A model generated the notes under the pieces. The model saw nothing but the letters and a program-made list of their open reading frames with translations, was not told the origin of the DNA and made no database searches. DNA of 51,759 nt from a virus: the IMG/VR virus record IMGVR_UViG_3300023109_000035, positions 1 through 51,759 of that record; one strand, given 5' to 3'. This document shows, in pieces, positions 1 through 7,686 of this stretch. The position numbers and the translations under genes are program-made. Every line of letters starts with the position of its first letter. The first letter of the stretch is position 1.

Positions 1-3
1 ATT

Positions 4-96
4 ATGAATAACTGTGAAATATGTGGTAATGAAATGACCACAATAGATTATGAATTCTGCGACATATGTCCAGACTGCTTAGACGAAGAAATATGA
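4..96 (+). CDS. 30-residue zinc-knuckle microprotein
   Basis: A 30-codon frame from ATG to TGA encodes a peptide with two Cys pairs, CEIC at residues 4-7 and CDIC at 19-22, followed by C25. This layout resembles a minimal zinc ribbon. The rest is acidic (ending DEEI). The stop overlaps the next start as ATGA, the same coupling seen between other genes of this arm, which supports it being real. Function is unknown; small Cys-pair proteins of early phage regions often bind host proteins or nucleic acid, but that is inference. The start may lie further upstream, outside the window. Confidence 0.5.
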   Translation: MNNCEICGNEMTTIDYEFCDICPDCLDEEI

Positions 97-212
97 GAAG
101 ATTAATATATGATATGTTTTACGCTGACGAAATAAGTGAAGACGTTGCTTACAAGCTAATTGATAAGCTAAATAAAATAAGAGACAAAACTAAATATAGT
201 TGGGAAAAATAA
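93..212 (+). CDS. 39-residue hypothetical early protein
   Basis: Short frame that starts inside the stop of the preceding microprotein (ATGA) and ends with TAA. The product is predicted to be mostly helical and mixed-charge, with an acidic N-terminal half (DEISED) and a basic C-terminal half (KLNKIRDKTK). No family is recognised. The evidence is the translational coupling and the lack of any competing frame; it could also be a chance ORF. Confidence 0.4.
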   Translation: MRRLIYDMFYADEISEDVAYKLIDKLNKIRDKTKYSWEK

Positions 213-217
213 AACAA

Positions 218-240
218 GCTCGCACTCACAAGGTGCGGGC
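218..240 (+). other. Hairpin upstream of the HELLH gene
   Basis: GCTCGCAC and GTGCGGGC can pair as an 8-bp stem with one G-T wobble around a loop of about seven bases. It is GC-rich in an otherwise AT-rich stretch. It is followed by ATTTGT rather than a clear T-run, so it is a weak terminator at best. It ends 10 bases before the ATG at 251, so it may instead shape translation of the next gene. Confidence 0.4.
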
Positions 241-250
241 ATTTGTAGGT

Positions 251-529
251 ATGATAGAAAAATGGAAAACAATACTAGAACTTAATGATTGGTCATTTAA
301 TACTGAGGCTATTAGGAAAGATCAGGTGCAATACCCTGATGATCTTGAACTAAAAGAATTTGTAGGTATTAGTATTGACCATGAACAAAAATATGGTTTA
401 ATAAACCATACACGACCTCTAACTGACTTTGATGTAATACACGAGCTGTTACATTGTAAATGGCCAACTATGTCAGAAGATGCGGTAAATCATGCTACTA
501 ATACTATATTATTTAATCACACTAAATGA
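251..529 (+). CDS. Small putative zincin-like protein (HELLH motif)
   Basis: A 92-residue protein from ATG 251; a TTG at 200 in the same frame would add 17 residues, but that extension crosses the previous stop and the hairpin at 218-240, so 251 is preferred. HELLH lies at residues 64-68 and fits the HExxH zinc-binding signature of metallopeptidases. A hydrophobic-acidic helix (DFDVIHELLH) carries it, as in SprT- or ImmA-type zincins. A third metal ligand cannot be placed with confidence. The stop overlaps the next ATG. It could be a small peptidase acting on a host factor, or a degenerate metal-binding protein; the motif alone does not prove activity. Confidence 0.55.
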   Translation: MIEKWKTILELNDWSFNTEAIRKDQVQYPDDLELKEFVGISIDHEQKYGLINHTRPLTDFDVIHELLHCKWPTMSEDAVNHATNTILFNHTK

Positions 530-696
530 AAAATATACTTAAAAAACGAAGATGTTTATCACATAGAAAATATGTAGAACATCGTATGGCACAGTTACAA
601 TCTGAAATATTTAATGACGCTATGGCAACAGGTGTAGTTAACTTAGAAAAAAGAAAACAACTATTAAAATATAGAACACATTTAAACAACTTATGA
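526..696 (+). CDS. 56-residue basic hypothetical protein
   Basis: Starts inside the preceding stop (ATGA) and ends in a TGA that again overlaps the next ATG. The product is strongly basic (KKRRC, HRKYVEHR, EKRKQ) and predicted helical. No family is recognised. The double ATGA coupling makes it a likely member of the early operon; the charge suggests nucleic-acid binding, which is inference only. Confidence 0.45.
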   Translation: MKNILKKRRCLSHRKYVEHRMAQLQSEIFNDAMATGVVNLEKRKQLLKYRTHLNNL

Positions 697-794
697 GAGA
701 AGAATTATTAAATAGAATTAAAGAACAAGTAAAATTAGAAATTTTATACTATGAGTGCCTTAGGGTGACACATGGTAGTAAAGATATAGAGTAA
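693..794 (+). CDS. 33-residue hypothetical protein
   Basis: Very short frame coupled by ATGA to the gene before it and followed, seven bases later, by the next start. The peptide is helical and charged (MREELLNRIKEQVK) with one Cys. The AAGGGG just after its stop doubles as a purine-rich ribosome-binding sequence for the next gene. Function unknown; it could be a chance frame. Confidence 0.35.
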   Translation: MREELLNRIKEQVKLEILYYECLRVTHGSKDIE

Positions 795-801
795 GGGGCA
801 A

Positions 802-1422
802 ATGTCACACCGTAATTTAACATATTTAAACAATAATAGAATAATATATCGAAGATATTCTTCAGATATACCTACCTATAGCTACAGCTGGGGTTGGTAC
901 TACGCTGATGGTACTTACGGGTATTATGCTTTATTCAATAATAAAGCTAAAATAAATACTATTAGATCTTTAAAATGGCATTTACTTACATTGTGGTACT
1001 TAAACCCTGAGCTTAATAAAACTAAATTTATAAAACTAGCTGAATATATAATATATAAAGAAAATGGATTTGTTACTTTTAATATTGGAAAAAAACTGAT
1101 AAAACAAGTTATTAATGATGTATTTAAACAAGATCTTGATACACCACCAAAGAATAGATTACGTAAAATAGTATTTAAAGATTCAAGCGGTTTGACTACT
1201 ATTGAAAAACTTAAAATTGTAGGTAAAATAATTGGTCAAGCTAAAGGAATTAAAGAAGATGATATTTATGAAGCTATGCTTTATATACATGAGCAAGGAA
1301 CTATAACAATACCTAAAATAGCAAAAGCTTTAAAATGCGCTAATAGAACAATTTATAGACACATGAGTGAGGAGCTTAAAGAAGAAAAACAATTACTAAA
1401 TAAATCGAATGAAAAAATATAA
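802..1422 (+). CDS. DNA-binding protein with C-terminal helix-turn-helix
   Basis: A 206-residue protein. The N-terminal third is rich in Tyr and Trp (SYSWGWYYADGTYGYYALF) and the middle is basic and helical. The C-terminal part, about residues 165-195, reads as a helix-turn-helix: IPKIAKALKCANRTIYRHM resembles the site-specific recognition unit that phages use in replication or transcription regulators. It is preceded by AAGGGG, one of the few convincing Shine-Dalgarno-like sites here. It overlaps the following sigma-factor gene by 14 bases, which suggests co-expression and a regulatory role. The target is unknown; an origin-binding or early-regulator function are both possible. Confidence 0.55.
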   Translation: MSHRNLTYLNNNRIIYRRYSSDIPTYSYSWGWYYADGTYGYYALFNNKAKINTIRSLKWHLLTLWYLNPELNKTKFIKLAEYIIYKENGFVTFNIGKKLIKQVINDVFKQDLDTPPKNRLRKIVFKDSSGLTTIEKLKIVGKIIGQAKGIKEDDIYEAMLYIHEQGTITIPKIAKALKCANRTIYRHMSEELKEEKQLLNKSNEKI

Positions 1423-2164
1423 TATAAAAAACTATGTTAGATACAAAGAGGACCTTAAAAGATCTAATGCTAAAATAACAAAGAAAAACTTCATTGACTA
1501 TACTCCTGAAGAACTTAAAGTATTATTTTTGCCTTTAGTAGAAAACATAGGTAGAAAATTTGCTACATCTCAAGAAGCTTCAGGTGTTATGTCTATTAAC
1601 GATATAATACAAGAAGGTAGTTTTCAGTTATGCAAAGCTGTAGACAAAATAGATAGAGCAAGATTAATAGAGTCTGAAGATATTGAACAAACTTTAAAGT
1701 CTTTTTTAGCTAAAAGAATTAGAGGCGGTATACGTAGAGAAATAGACAAAAATAGAGGTACAATGCGTATACCTGAGCACAAGCTAAACGAAATACGTAA
1801 AGACGGAGGTAAAGATAAGAAGATGGTTGCTATGTTTTTTAATAGTATATTCTTAAGTATAGATGCTAACCCCAATGATGACAATATGGTTTATCAAATA
1901 CCTGATAAATCTGATCCTTATAATGAAACGTTACTAAATTCTTATATTATGAGTTTATTAACTAAATACCTTGATTTTAATGAAATGTTAGTGTTAAGCA
2001 AAAGCTATGGTTTAGATGGGCCAAAATGGTCTGCTAACGAAATAGCAACAGCTCTAGAAATCAAAGGTGTCTCTGCATATGTAAGAGTGTCAGAGCTTAA
2101 AAAGCAAGCTGTACAAAAACTAATAGACAACGTAGATCACTCGCAAGTGCTTGACTACCTGTAA
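1409..2164 (+). CDS. Phage RNA polymerase sigma-70-like factor
   Basis: A 251-residue protein built like a short sigma-70. Residues about 40-124 resemble region 2: LVENIGRKFA, then SINDIIQEGSFQLCKAV (the -D-I-I-Q-E-G- stretch is typical of core-binding region 2), then RIRGGIRREIDK and RIPEH. Residues about 207-240 form a region-4-like HTH (WSANEIATALEIKG). No region 1.1 is seen and region 3 is reduced. It should bind host RNA polymerase core and direct it to phage promoters, most likely those of the minus-strand late block, because the window shows no single-subunit RNA polymerase. It overlaps the HTH gene upstream. Confidence 0.8.
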   Translation: MKKYNIKNYVRYKEDLKRSNAKITKKNFIDYTPEELKVLFLPLVENIGRKFATSQEASGVMSINDIIQEGSFQLCKAVDKIDRARLIESEDIEQTLKSFLAKRIRGGIRREIDKNRGTMRIPEHKLNEIRKDGGKDKKMVAMFFNSIFLSIDANPNDDNMVYQIPDKSDPYNETLLNSYIMSLLTKYLDFNEMLVLSKSYGLDGPKWSANEIATALEIKGVSAYVRVSELKKQAVQKLIDNVDHSQVLDYL

Positions 2165-2194
2165 ATTATAATATAAACCTGTAATTATAACTAT

Positions 2195-2752
2195 ATGACA
2201 ATATACCAAAAATTAACCACAATTCAAACAAAGTTTAAATCGAAGAAGAGTAGATTTAACTCATTCGGCAAGTACTATTTCAGGTCTGCCGAAGACATCC
2301 TAGAAGCTACAAAACCCTTTTTAAAGGAGCTAGACGTTGCAGTAACGATCACTGAAGAATTAATATCTTTTGATCCTGCTGTACTTAAAGTAACAGCTAA
2401 AATTATGAATGGCGAAGCCGATGCAGGTTTAGGTTCTCATAAACATGCTGAAGCTGTAGCTATTGTAGGTGTTGATTTAGATCAGAAAGGTATGCAGATG
2501 CCACAAAGATATGGTGCAGCTAGTTCTTATGGTAAGAAGTATGCGCTAGGCAATTTGTTCTTGATTGATGATACTCAAGATTCGGATGCCACTAATACAC
2601 ACGGTAAAAACCAAACCATTACTCAAGCAGCTATATCTACAGCTCAATTACTTAAAGCTAAAGAATATGTTAAAAGTGGCGGCAAATTAGATGCAATAAA
2701 ATCTAAATATAAGTTAACAAAAGAGCAAGAGAAAGAATTAACAACATTATGA
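2195..2752 (+). CDS. erf: ERF-family single-strand annealing recombinase
   Basis: A 185-residue protein with the hallmark ERF start, FGKYYFRSAEDILEATKPFL (residues 24-43), followed by the conserved core with HAEAVAIVGVD and the segment MPQRYGAASSYGKKYALGNLF. ERF/Sak-type proteins coat single-stranded DNA and anneal complementary strands during recombination-dependent replication and genome circularisation. It is directly followed (ATGA overlap) by a nuclease and then an SSB-like gene, the standard exonuclease-annealase-SSB recombination unit. The C-terminal 45 residues are variable and Lys-rich. Assignment from memory of the family pattern is strong. Confidence 0.88.
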   Translation: MTIYQKLTTIQTKFKSKKSRFNSFGKYYFRSAEDILEATKPFLKELDVAVTITEELISFDPAVLKVTAKIMNGEADAGLGSHKHAEAVAIVGVDLDQKGMQMPQRYGAASSYGKKYALGNLFLIDDTQDSDATNTHGKNQTITQAAISTAQLLKAKEYVKSGGKLDAIKSKYKLTKEQEKELTTL

Positions 2753-3483
2753 AAAACAAAAAAGAAATAATAGAGAAGCTTAAAGACGATGAGCATTACT
2801 ATGGTGAGTTTGGCAAGCAGTTTATATCTAATTCAGACATAAGAACGCTTATGACAAATCCACTAGCATTTAAAGAGGCATCTATTCAAGCTCCTCACTT
2901 TCTTATTGGTGGTTACTTTCACACTGCAATACTAGAACCTGAAAAAATAAAGAACTTCAAAATAGTTGAAGCTACGTCGCGTAATACAAAACTTTACAAA
3001 GAAATAACGAACGGAGAAGTTTGTTTATTACAGCACGAAGTTGATAAGACAGAAGCTTTGGTTGATAAGATGATGAATAATAAAATATGCAGAGATCTTA
3101 TTCACACTGAAGGTAATGATTTTGAAGTTCCAGGTATTACCGAAGCTTATGGTAATATGTGGAAAGGTAAAGCAGATATTGTTAACCACAAAGAAAAACT
3201 AGTTGTTGATCTTAAGACTACGTCAGACTTAGAAAAGTTTAATTGGTCTGCTAAGAAATACAATTATGATAGTCAAGCTTACATATACAGTCAATTATTT
3301 GGCTACGATATGTTATTTATAGCTATCGACAAAAACACGGGTCAAATAGGCATATTCGACTGTTCACAGGATTTTTATAAGACTGGAGCAGAGAAAGCCG
3401 AAAAAGCTTCTGAAATATATGATTTGTTTTTTAGAAACGATAATTTTAACCCTAATAATTATTTTATAAATAAAACCCTATAA
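2749..3483 (+). CDS. PD-(D/E)XK exonuclease (YqaJ/ExoVIII-like)
   Basis: A 244-residue protein. The N-terminal pattern FISNSDIRTLMTNPLAF and FLIGGYFHTAILEP matches the phage PDDEXK exonuclease family that includes exonuclease VIII-like proteins. The catalytic core is seen at about residues 138-160: KGKADIV supplies the Asp and LVVDLKTT the D-x-K pair, followed by the motif YDSQAYIYSQLF typical of lambda-exonuclease/YqaJ folds. It should resect double-stranded ends to give 3' single strands for the ERF protein just upstream, to which it is translationally coupled by an ATGA overlap. Confidence 0.85.
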   Translation: MKNKKEIIEKLKDDEHYYGEFGKQFISNSDIRTLMTNPLAFKEASIQAPHFLIGGYFHTAILEPEKIKNFKIVEATSRNTKLYKEITNGEVCLLQHEVDKTEALVDKMMNNKICRDLIHTEGNDFEVPGITEAYGNMWKGKADIVNHKEKLVVDLKTTSDLEKFNWSAKKYNYDSQAYIYSQLFGYDMLFIAIDKNTGQIGIFDCSQDFYKTGAEKAEKASEIYDLFFRNDNFNPNNYFINKTL

Positions 3484-3484
3484 T

Positions 3485-3799
3485 ATGGCAGGAATAATAA
3501 AAGCAAGTATCAATTTAAATGCAATTGATAAATCAAAAATAATCGAAGGCAAGAAAGGTAAATACCTACCTATTACGATTACAGTAAATGATGAGCCAGA
3601 TCAATTTGGTAATCAAGGACCTGTTATAATTGATCAGTCTAAAGAAGAAAGAGAAGCTAAGGTAGCTAAGACTTATCTTGGTAACTGCAAAGTAGTATGG
3701 ACAAACGGTGTTTTTCCAGACAAGATACCTTATGAAGGCGGTGGACAAGCTCCAGCACCTAAAGCACAACCAAAGGTAGAATCGGATCTACCATTTTAA
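3485..3799 (+). CDS. ssb: Single-stranded DNA-binding protein-like
   Basis: A 104-residue protein with a beta-rich N-terminal part (KASINLNAIDKSKII, KYLPITITVND), a flexible Pro/Ala/Lys-rich linker and the acidic, hydrophobic tip ESDLPF. That tip closely resembles the DDxPF end by which bacterial and phage SSBs recruit partners. It starts one base after the exonuclease stop and precedes the primase-helicase, the expected setting for an SSB. It is shorter than a full OB-fold SSB and has low similarity to E. coli SSB, so the fold is inferred from tail and context. Confidence 0.72.
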   Translation: MAGIIKASINLNAIDKSKIIEGKKGKYLPITITVNDEPDQFGNQGPVIIDQSKEEREAKVAKTYLGNCKVVWTNGVFPDKIPYEGGGQAPAPKAQPKVESDLPF

Positions 3800-3812
3800 T
3801 TAAATCAAATAA

Positions 3813-5525
3813 ATGCAAGTCGAAGATAAAGAAATAAACGGATTCTTAATTGAGTCTTTTAATCAGCACGGCTTAGAAGTAGGGAAAACGCAGGGGATTT
3901 GTCCCCTGTGTTCTATTGATAGGAAACCTGAGAACAAGAAAGCTAAATGCTCTTCTTATGATTGGGAGCGTGGGATCGGTACTTGCCATAACTGTGACAA
4001 ATCTTACCAATTACATACATTCAAACGTAAAGGCAAAGCTGAACGTGAATATGTCATGCCTGAGCCTTATAAGTTAGAAGAGCCTGGTATGAAAGTTGAA
4101 GACTGGTTTAAAACAAGAGGAATATCCAAAAACACACTAAATGAATTAAAAGTCAGTGTTGGTAAAGAGTTTATGCCACAGACCGGTAAACCCGAGAATA
4201 CTATTCAATTTAATTATTACGTAGGTGGAAACCTAACTAATATTAAATATAGAGATGGACGTAAAAACTTTAAGCTATACAAAGGAGCTGAAAAAGTATT
4301 TTACAATATAGATAATACTGTAGGACATGATACATGTGTTATAGTTGAAGGCGAAATGGATGTGTTAGCTTTATATGAAGCAGGTATAACAAATGCTATA
4401 TCAGTTCCAAACGGCGCTACACTAAACAGTAACAACTTAGATTACTTAGATAATTGTATTGATTACTTTGATGATAAAGAAAAGATAATCATTGCAGTAG
4501 ATAATGATCCACCAGGTTTAGCCTTACAATCAGAGCTTGTAAGACGTCTTGGTGCTGAAGTTTGTTATCTAGCGTCGTTTGATGACTGCAAAGATGCAAA
4601 TGAATATCTAATTAAATATAATGCGTCAGAGCTCAAGTCTAGGGTTTTAGATGCAAGACCTGTGCCATTAGAAAACGTTACAACATTTAAAGACATTGAA
4701 GATGAAGTTACAGACTTTGTTCGTAATGGTTTTAAACGTGGTTTTCAAATCGGTCTACCAAACTTTGATAATATTTTTTCTACTTATACTAAACAGTTTA
4801 TAACTGTAACAGGTATACCTAGTTCAGGTAAGTCAGACTTTGTAGATCAAATGGTTGTAGGTTATAACAGAGAGTATAAATGGAAGACAGCGTTTGCATC
4901 TCCTGAAAATGCTCCTACGTTTCTACATGCGCATAAGCTTATGCGTAAAGTTTGGGGTGATATGCCTAACAAAGGCGATATTGGCGGAGATAAATGGAAT
5001 CAAGTAGCTGATCATGTTAATAAGAACTTTTTCTTTATTGATATGGAACGTTATACTCTTGAATCTGTTTTACGTAAAGGCGCTGAGCTAGTTAAACGTA
5101 AAGGTATTAAGTGTTTAGTTATTGATCCATATAATAAGGTTAGAGACGTCGATTCACATACTGAAGACGTTAACCGATACACAATGGAATACTTAACTAA
5201 GATTGAAACATTTGCTAAGAAATATGATGTACTAGTATTTATAGTAGCACATCCTACTAAAATGTATAAGACACAAGATGGTAAGATTGAAGAACCAACT
5301 ATGTATAACATTAAAGGTGGTGGTGAATGGTACGATGCTAGTTACCATGGTCTACTTGTTCATCGGGACTATGATGCTAAAACAACTAAAGTTAAAGTGC
5401 TTAAATGTAAGTTTCAAAACTTAGGTGAAAACGGCGCTGAAGCTTATTTTACTTGGGAACCTAGATCAGGCTGCTTTGTACCACACGAAACACCTGACCT
5501 TGATGAAGCAATGCCCTGGGAATGA
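3813..5525 (+). CDS. Bifunctional DNA primase-helicase (T7 gp4/Twinkle type)
   Basis: A 570-residue replicative enzyme. The N-terminus has a zinc-binding domain with CPLC (30-33), C46 and CHNC (58-61). A TOPRIM primase domain follows: VIVEGEMDVLALYEAG near 176 and IIAVDNDPPG further on. The C-terminal RecA-like helicase has Walker A GIPSSGKS near residues 335-342, Walker B CLVIDPYN and the sensor-like FIVAHPTK. It is close to T7 gp4 in length and arrangement and should prime lagging strands and unwind the fork as a hexamer. No DNA polymerase gene is visible in the window, so the polymerase must lie outside it or come from the host. The stop overlaps the next ATG. Confidence 0.92.
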   Translation: MQVEDKEINGFLIESFNQHGLEVGKTQGICPLCSIDRKPENKKAKCSSYDWERGIGTCHNCDKSYQLHTFKRKGKAEREYVMPEPYKLEEPGMKVEDWFKTRGISKNTLNELKVSVGKEFMPQTGKPENTIQFNYYVGGNLTNIKYRDGRKNFKLYKGAEKVFYNIDNTVGHDTCVIVEGEMDVLALYEAGITNAISVPNGATLNSNNLDYLDNCIDYFDDKEKIIIAVDNDPPGLALQSELVRRLGAEVCYLASFDDCKDANEYLIKYNASELKSRVLDARPVPLENVTTFKDIEDEVTDFVRNGFKRGFQIGLPNFDNIFSTYTKQFITVTGIPSSGKSDFVDQMVVGYNREYKWKTAFASPENAPTFLHAHKLMRKVWGDMPNKGDIGGDKWNQVADHVNKNFFFIDMERYTLESVLRKGAELVKRKGIKCLVIDPYNKVRDVDSHTEDVNRYTMEYLTKIETFAKKYDVLVFIVAHPTKMYKTQDGKIEEPTMYNIKGGGEWYDASYHGLLVHRDYDAKTTKVKVLKCKFQNLGENGAEAYFTWEPRSGCFVPHETPDLDEAMPWE

Positions 5526-5773
5526 TAAAGAAAGTTGAATGGAAACCACCTATGTGGAATAAAGAGCTTAGAAAGATCTACTCATGGTGCTTAAAGCACG
5601 GAATAAAAATATACCCTATAGCTGCGGCTAAAGGAGAAAAAAATAAAAACTGTTATATAGAAGTAAGTGTAAATGGTAAAACAACTTTATCACCTAAGCA
5701 TTACGGTGTTAGTGAACTATGGCCTAAAATATTTGAGCTATACAAGTTTTACTATGACAAACATACAAACTAA
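5522..5773 (+). CDS. 83-residue hypothetical protein
   Basis: Starts in the stop of the primase-helicase (ATGA). The protein is rich in Trp, Tyr and Lys (KKVEWKPPMWNKELRKIYSWC) and could fold as a small alpha/beta domain; no known motif was found. Co-transcription with the replication genes suggests an accessory replication or nucleotide role, but this is only context. Confidence 0.55.
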   Translation: MIKKVEWKPPMWNKELRKIYSWCLKHGIKIYPIAAAKGEKNKNCYIEVSVNGKTTLSPKHYGVSELWPKIFELYKFYYDKHTN

Positions 5774-5800
5774 ATACGATACAATTCGGATAATAAATAT

Positions 5801-6487
5801 ATGAGAGAATATAAATTTAAAAATGCTAGTGAAGCTTTTGATTTTTATTATGGTACAATACCATATGAAGGCAAAAACTTTGGTAATACTAAAGCTATGT
5901 TTAACCAAGGCTTTACTATACTAAACCCAGTTGATCGCATAATAACTAATGAAGCTAGAAACTTTAATGTTGAATATGCAGAAGCTGAATGGCAATGGTA
6001 TTTGTCAGGTGATCCATCTACAGCTAAGCTTGGAGAAATATATGGTAAGATACCTAAGATATGGCAAGACATGACTGATGGCAATGGTAGAGTTAATTCT
6101 AACTATGGTTATCAATGGGAAAGAGGTTATCAACTAGATAAAGTTGTAGCTATGTTAAAAGAAAATCCTGATACAAGACAAGCCTGTGTATCTATATATG
6201 ATGGTAAAGAAATTACCAGATACAGACACGATACACCTTGTACCTATGCTATACAGTTTACAGTTATAGATAACAAGCTTGATATGTGTGTTACGATGCG
6301 TTCTAACGATCTTTGGTTCGGCTTTTGTAATGATCAATATCAATTCAGTAAACTGCAAGAAATGGTCTCAGAACGTACAGGGTATGACGCTGGTGTATAT
6401 TATCATTTTGCACATAACCTACATATATATGATGATCAGCTACCAGAACAAAATACACTAACATCTAGAGCTAAGCAATATGGATAA
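5801..6487 (+). CDS. Thymidylate synthase-family enzyme, probable nucleotide hydroxymethylase
   Basis: A 228-residue member of the thymidylate synthase fold. It aligns with E. coli TS at a constant offset of one: the catalytic Cys is C147 in DTPCTYAIQF, the RSND motif is at 167-170, and HIY at 208-210 matches the H207/Y209 site. At the position of TS Asn177, which binds the uracil ring, this protein has Asp178 (GFCND). In T4 dCMP hydroxymethylase an Asp at the equivalent position selects cytosine, so the product may be 5-hydroxymethyl-dCMP or another modified nucleotide rather than dTMP. It sits directly upstream of two MazG-like proteins. Its stop overlaps the next gene by eight bases. Plain TS activity is not excluded. 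Confidence 0.82.
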   Translation: MREYKFKNASEAFDFYYGTIPYEGKNFGNTKAMFNQGFTILNPVDRIITNEARNFNVEYAEAEWQWYLSGDPSTAKLGEIYGKIPKIWQDMTDGNGRVNSNYGYQWERGYQLDKVVAMLKENPDTRQACVSIYDGKEITRYRHDTPCTYAIQFTVIDNKLDMCVTMRSNDLWFGFCNDQYQFSKLQEMVSERTGYDAGVYYHFAHNLHIYDDQLPEQNTLTSRAKQYG

Positions 6488-7343
6488 AATAAATTATTAT
6501 TTATACCATATACCGGGTAAAAAAATAGGTGTTACACGTGATCTTATAAGCAGAGTCGTAGAACAACAAGGTTACGACTTAGACGAAGTAGAAGTTCTAG
6601 ATCAAAGTACAGATATAAATTATATATCTGACCGCGAGTTAGAACTTCAACAGTCTTACGGCTATAGGGTTGACAGACAAAAATACAAAGACTTGTATAT
6701 TAATAAACCAAAAACCAAAAACAAAATGCACATAAACGTAACAGAGCAGACAAGCACATTTCCAGTACCAACATCTAAACTTAAAGGTAGATTAATGGAT
6801 AACATGGGTATGACATGGTTAACATCTCACGGCAAGTTTGAGATTAACATGGATACAATAGCTTGGATAATGAAAAACGTAACTACTTCTATGTATACAG
6901 CTGAAAGATGTTATATATATAATAAGTCTTTTGCTAAGTACTTTAAAACAGTTGAATTTCCTTTTGGTGATGATGCTTATCAAGCTTATCACGATACTTT
7001 AACTGAAAGAGTTAAACCAAGCAATGGTAGAGCTAAACTAAAGACAGACACTAGGTTTCAATTAATAAGAGACTGGGCTGGTACAAGAGGCTTATATAGT
7101 AAAGGCGATACTAAAACTCAGTTCTGTAAGCTAATGGAAGAAGCTGGCGAACTAGGTAGAGCTATACTAAAAGATGATAATCCTGAATTTAGAGATGCTA
7201 TTGGTGATATGGTTGTAGTTCTTACAAACCTAGCTCATATGGGCGGAACAACTATTGAAGATTGTATAGATGAAGCTTACGATGTTATCTCTAAGAGAAC
7301 TGGTAAAATGGTTAACGGAACATTTGTTAAAGATGAAAAGTAA
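6480..7343 (+). CDS. GIY-YIG-like plus MazG-like fusion protein
   Basis: A 287-residue protein of three parts. Residues 5-75 carry a GIY-YIG-like pattern (YYLYHIPGKKIGVTRDLISR, then ELELQQSYGYRVD). A middle linker contains a conserved-looking segment (SKLKGRLMDNMGMTWLTSHG). Residues about 215-262 show MazG-type nucleotide pyrophosphohydrolase features: KLMEEAGELGRAI and RDAIGDMVVVLTNL, giving the EExxE and ExxD metal-binding signature. The MazG part should hydrolyse a (d)NTP to the monophosphate. The GIY-YIG catalytic Tyr/Arg pattern is imperfect, so nuclease activity is uncertain. It overlaps the TS-family gene and the next MazG-like gene, so the three are probably made together. Confidence 0.72.
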   Translation: MDKINYYLYHIPGKKIGVTRDLISRVVEQQGYDLDEVEVLDQSTDINYISDRELELQQSYGYRVDRQKYKDLYINKPKTKNKMHINVTEQTSTFPVPTSKLKGRLMDNMGMTWLTSHGKFEINMDTIAWIMKNVTTSMYTAERCYIYNKSFAKYFKTVEFPFGDDAYQAYHDTLTERVKPSNGRAKLKTDTRFQLIRDWAGTRGLYSKGDTKTQFCKLMEEAGELGRAILKDDNPEFRDAIGDMVVVLTNLAHMGGTTIEDCIDEAYDVISKRTGKMVNGTFVKDEK

Positions 7344-7686
7344 GACTATTAAATTCAGAGATCCAGTCGTTGAGAACGTTGTGGATAAGTTTATATCAAG
7401 ATCTGATTTTGGTTTTGAGAAGTACGGGCAATCAATGCATAATGAAAGAATAACTAAGCAAAAAGATCTAGCAGGTTATCTCAACGATATACAAGAAGAG
7501 CTTATGGATGCTATACTTTATATTCAAGCTGCGCGTGAAGAGTTAAATGATAACTTAGTTAGTGAAACAATAGCTGAAGTTAACAAAGCTAGTTTTAGGC
7601 CTCCACACCCTAGTGATGCTGAGAATATATTAGGTGTTAACTCGCCATTATCAGGCGAAGAATTAGATTATGGTACGCCGGTTTAA
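7333..7686 (+). CDS. Second MazG-like nucleotide pyrophosphohydrolase
   Basis: The protein is taken from ATG 7333 (117 residues), overlapping the previous gene by 11 bases; a longer frame from 7270 would overlap 74 bases and has no better start. The helix DLAGYLNDIQEELMDAILYI contains the EExxD metal-binding pattern of all-alpha NTP pyrophosphatases, and FGFEKYG resembles the substrate-side segment of phage MazG-like proteins. It may hydrolyse a deoxynucleoside triphosphate, supplying the monophosphate substrate for the TS-family enzyme. The C-terminal 40 residues are low-complexity (RPPHPSDAENILG). Confidence 0.6.
   Translation: MKSKTIKFRDPVVENVVDKFISRSDFGFEKYGQSMHNERITKQKDLAGYLNDIQEELMDAILYIQAAREELNDNLVSETIAEVNKASFRPPHPSDAENILGVNSPLSGEELDYGTPV

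Noticed and set aside
200-250. TTG start that extends the HELLH protein by 17 residues
   Set aside because: It would overlap the previous stop and read through the GC-rich hairpin; the ATG at 251 is simpler.
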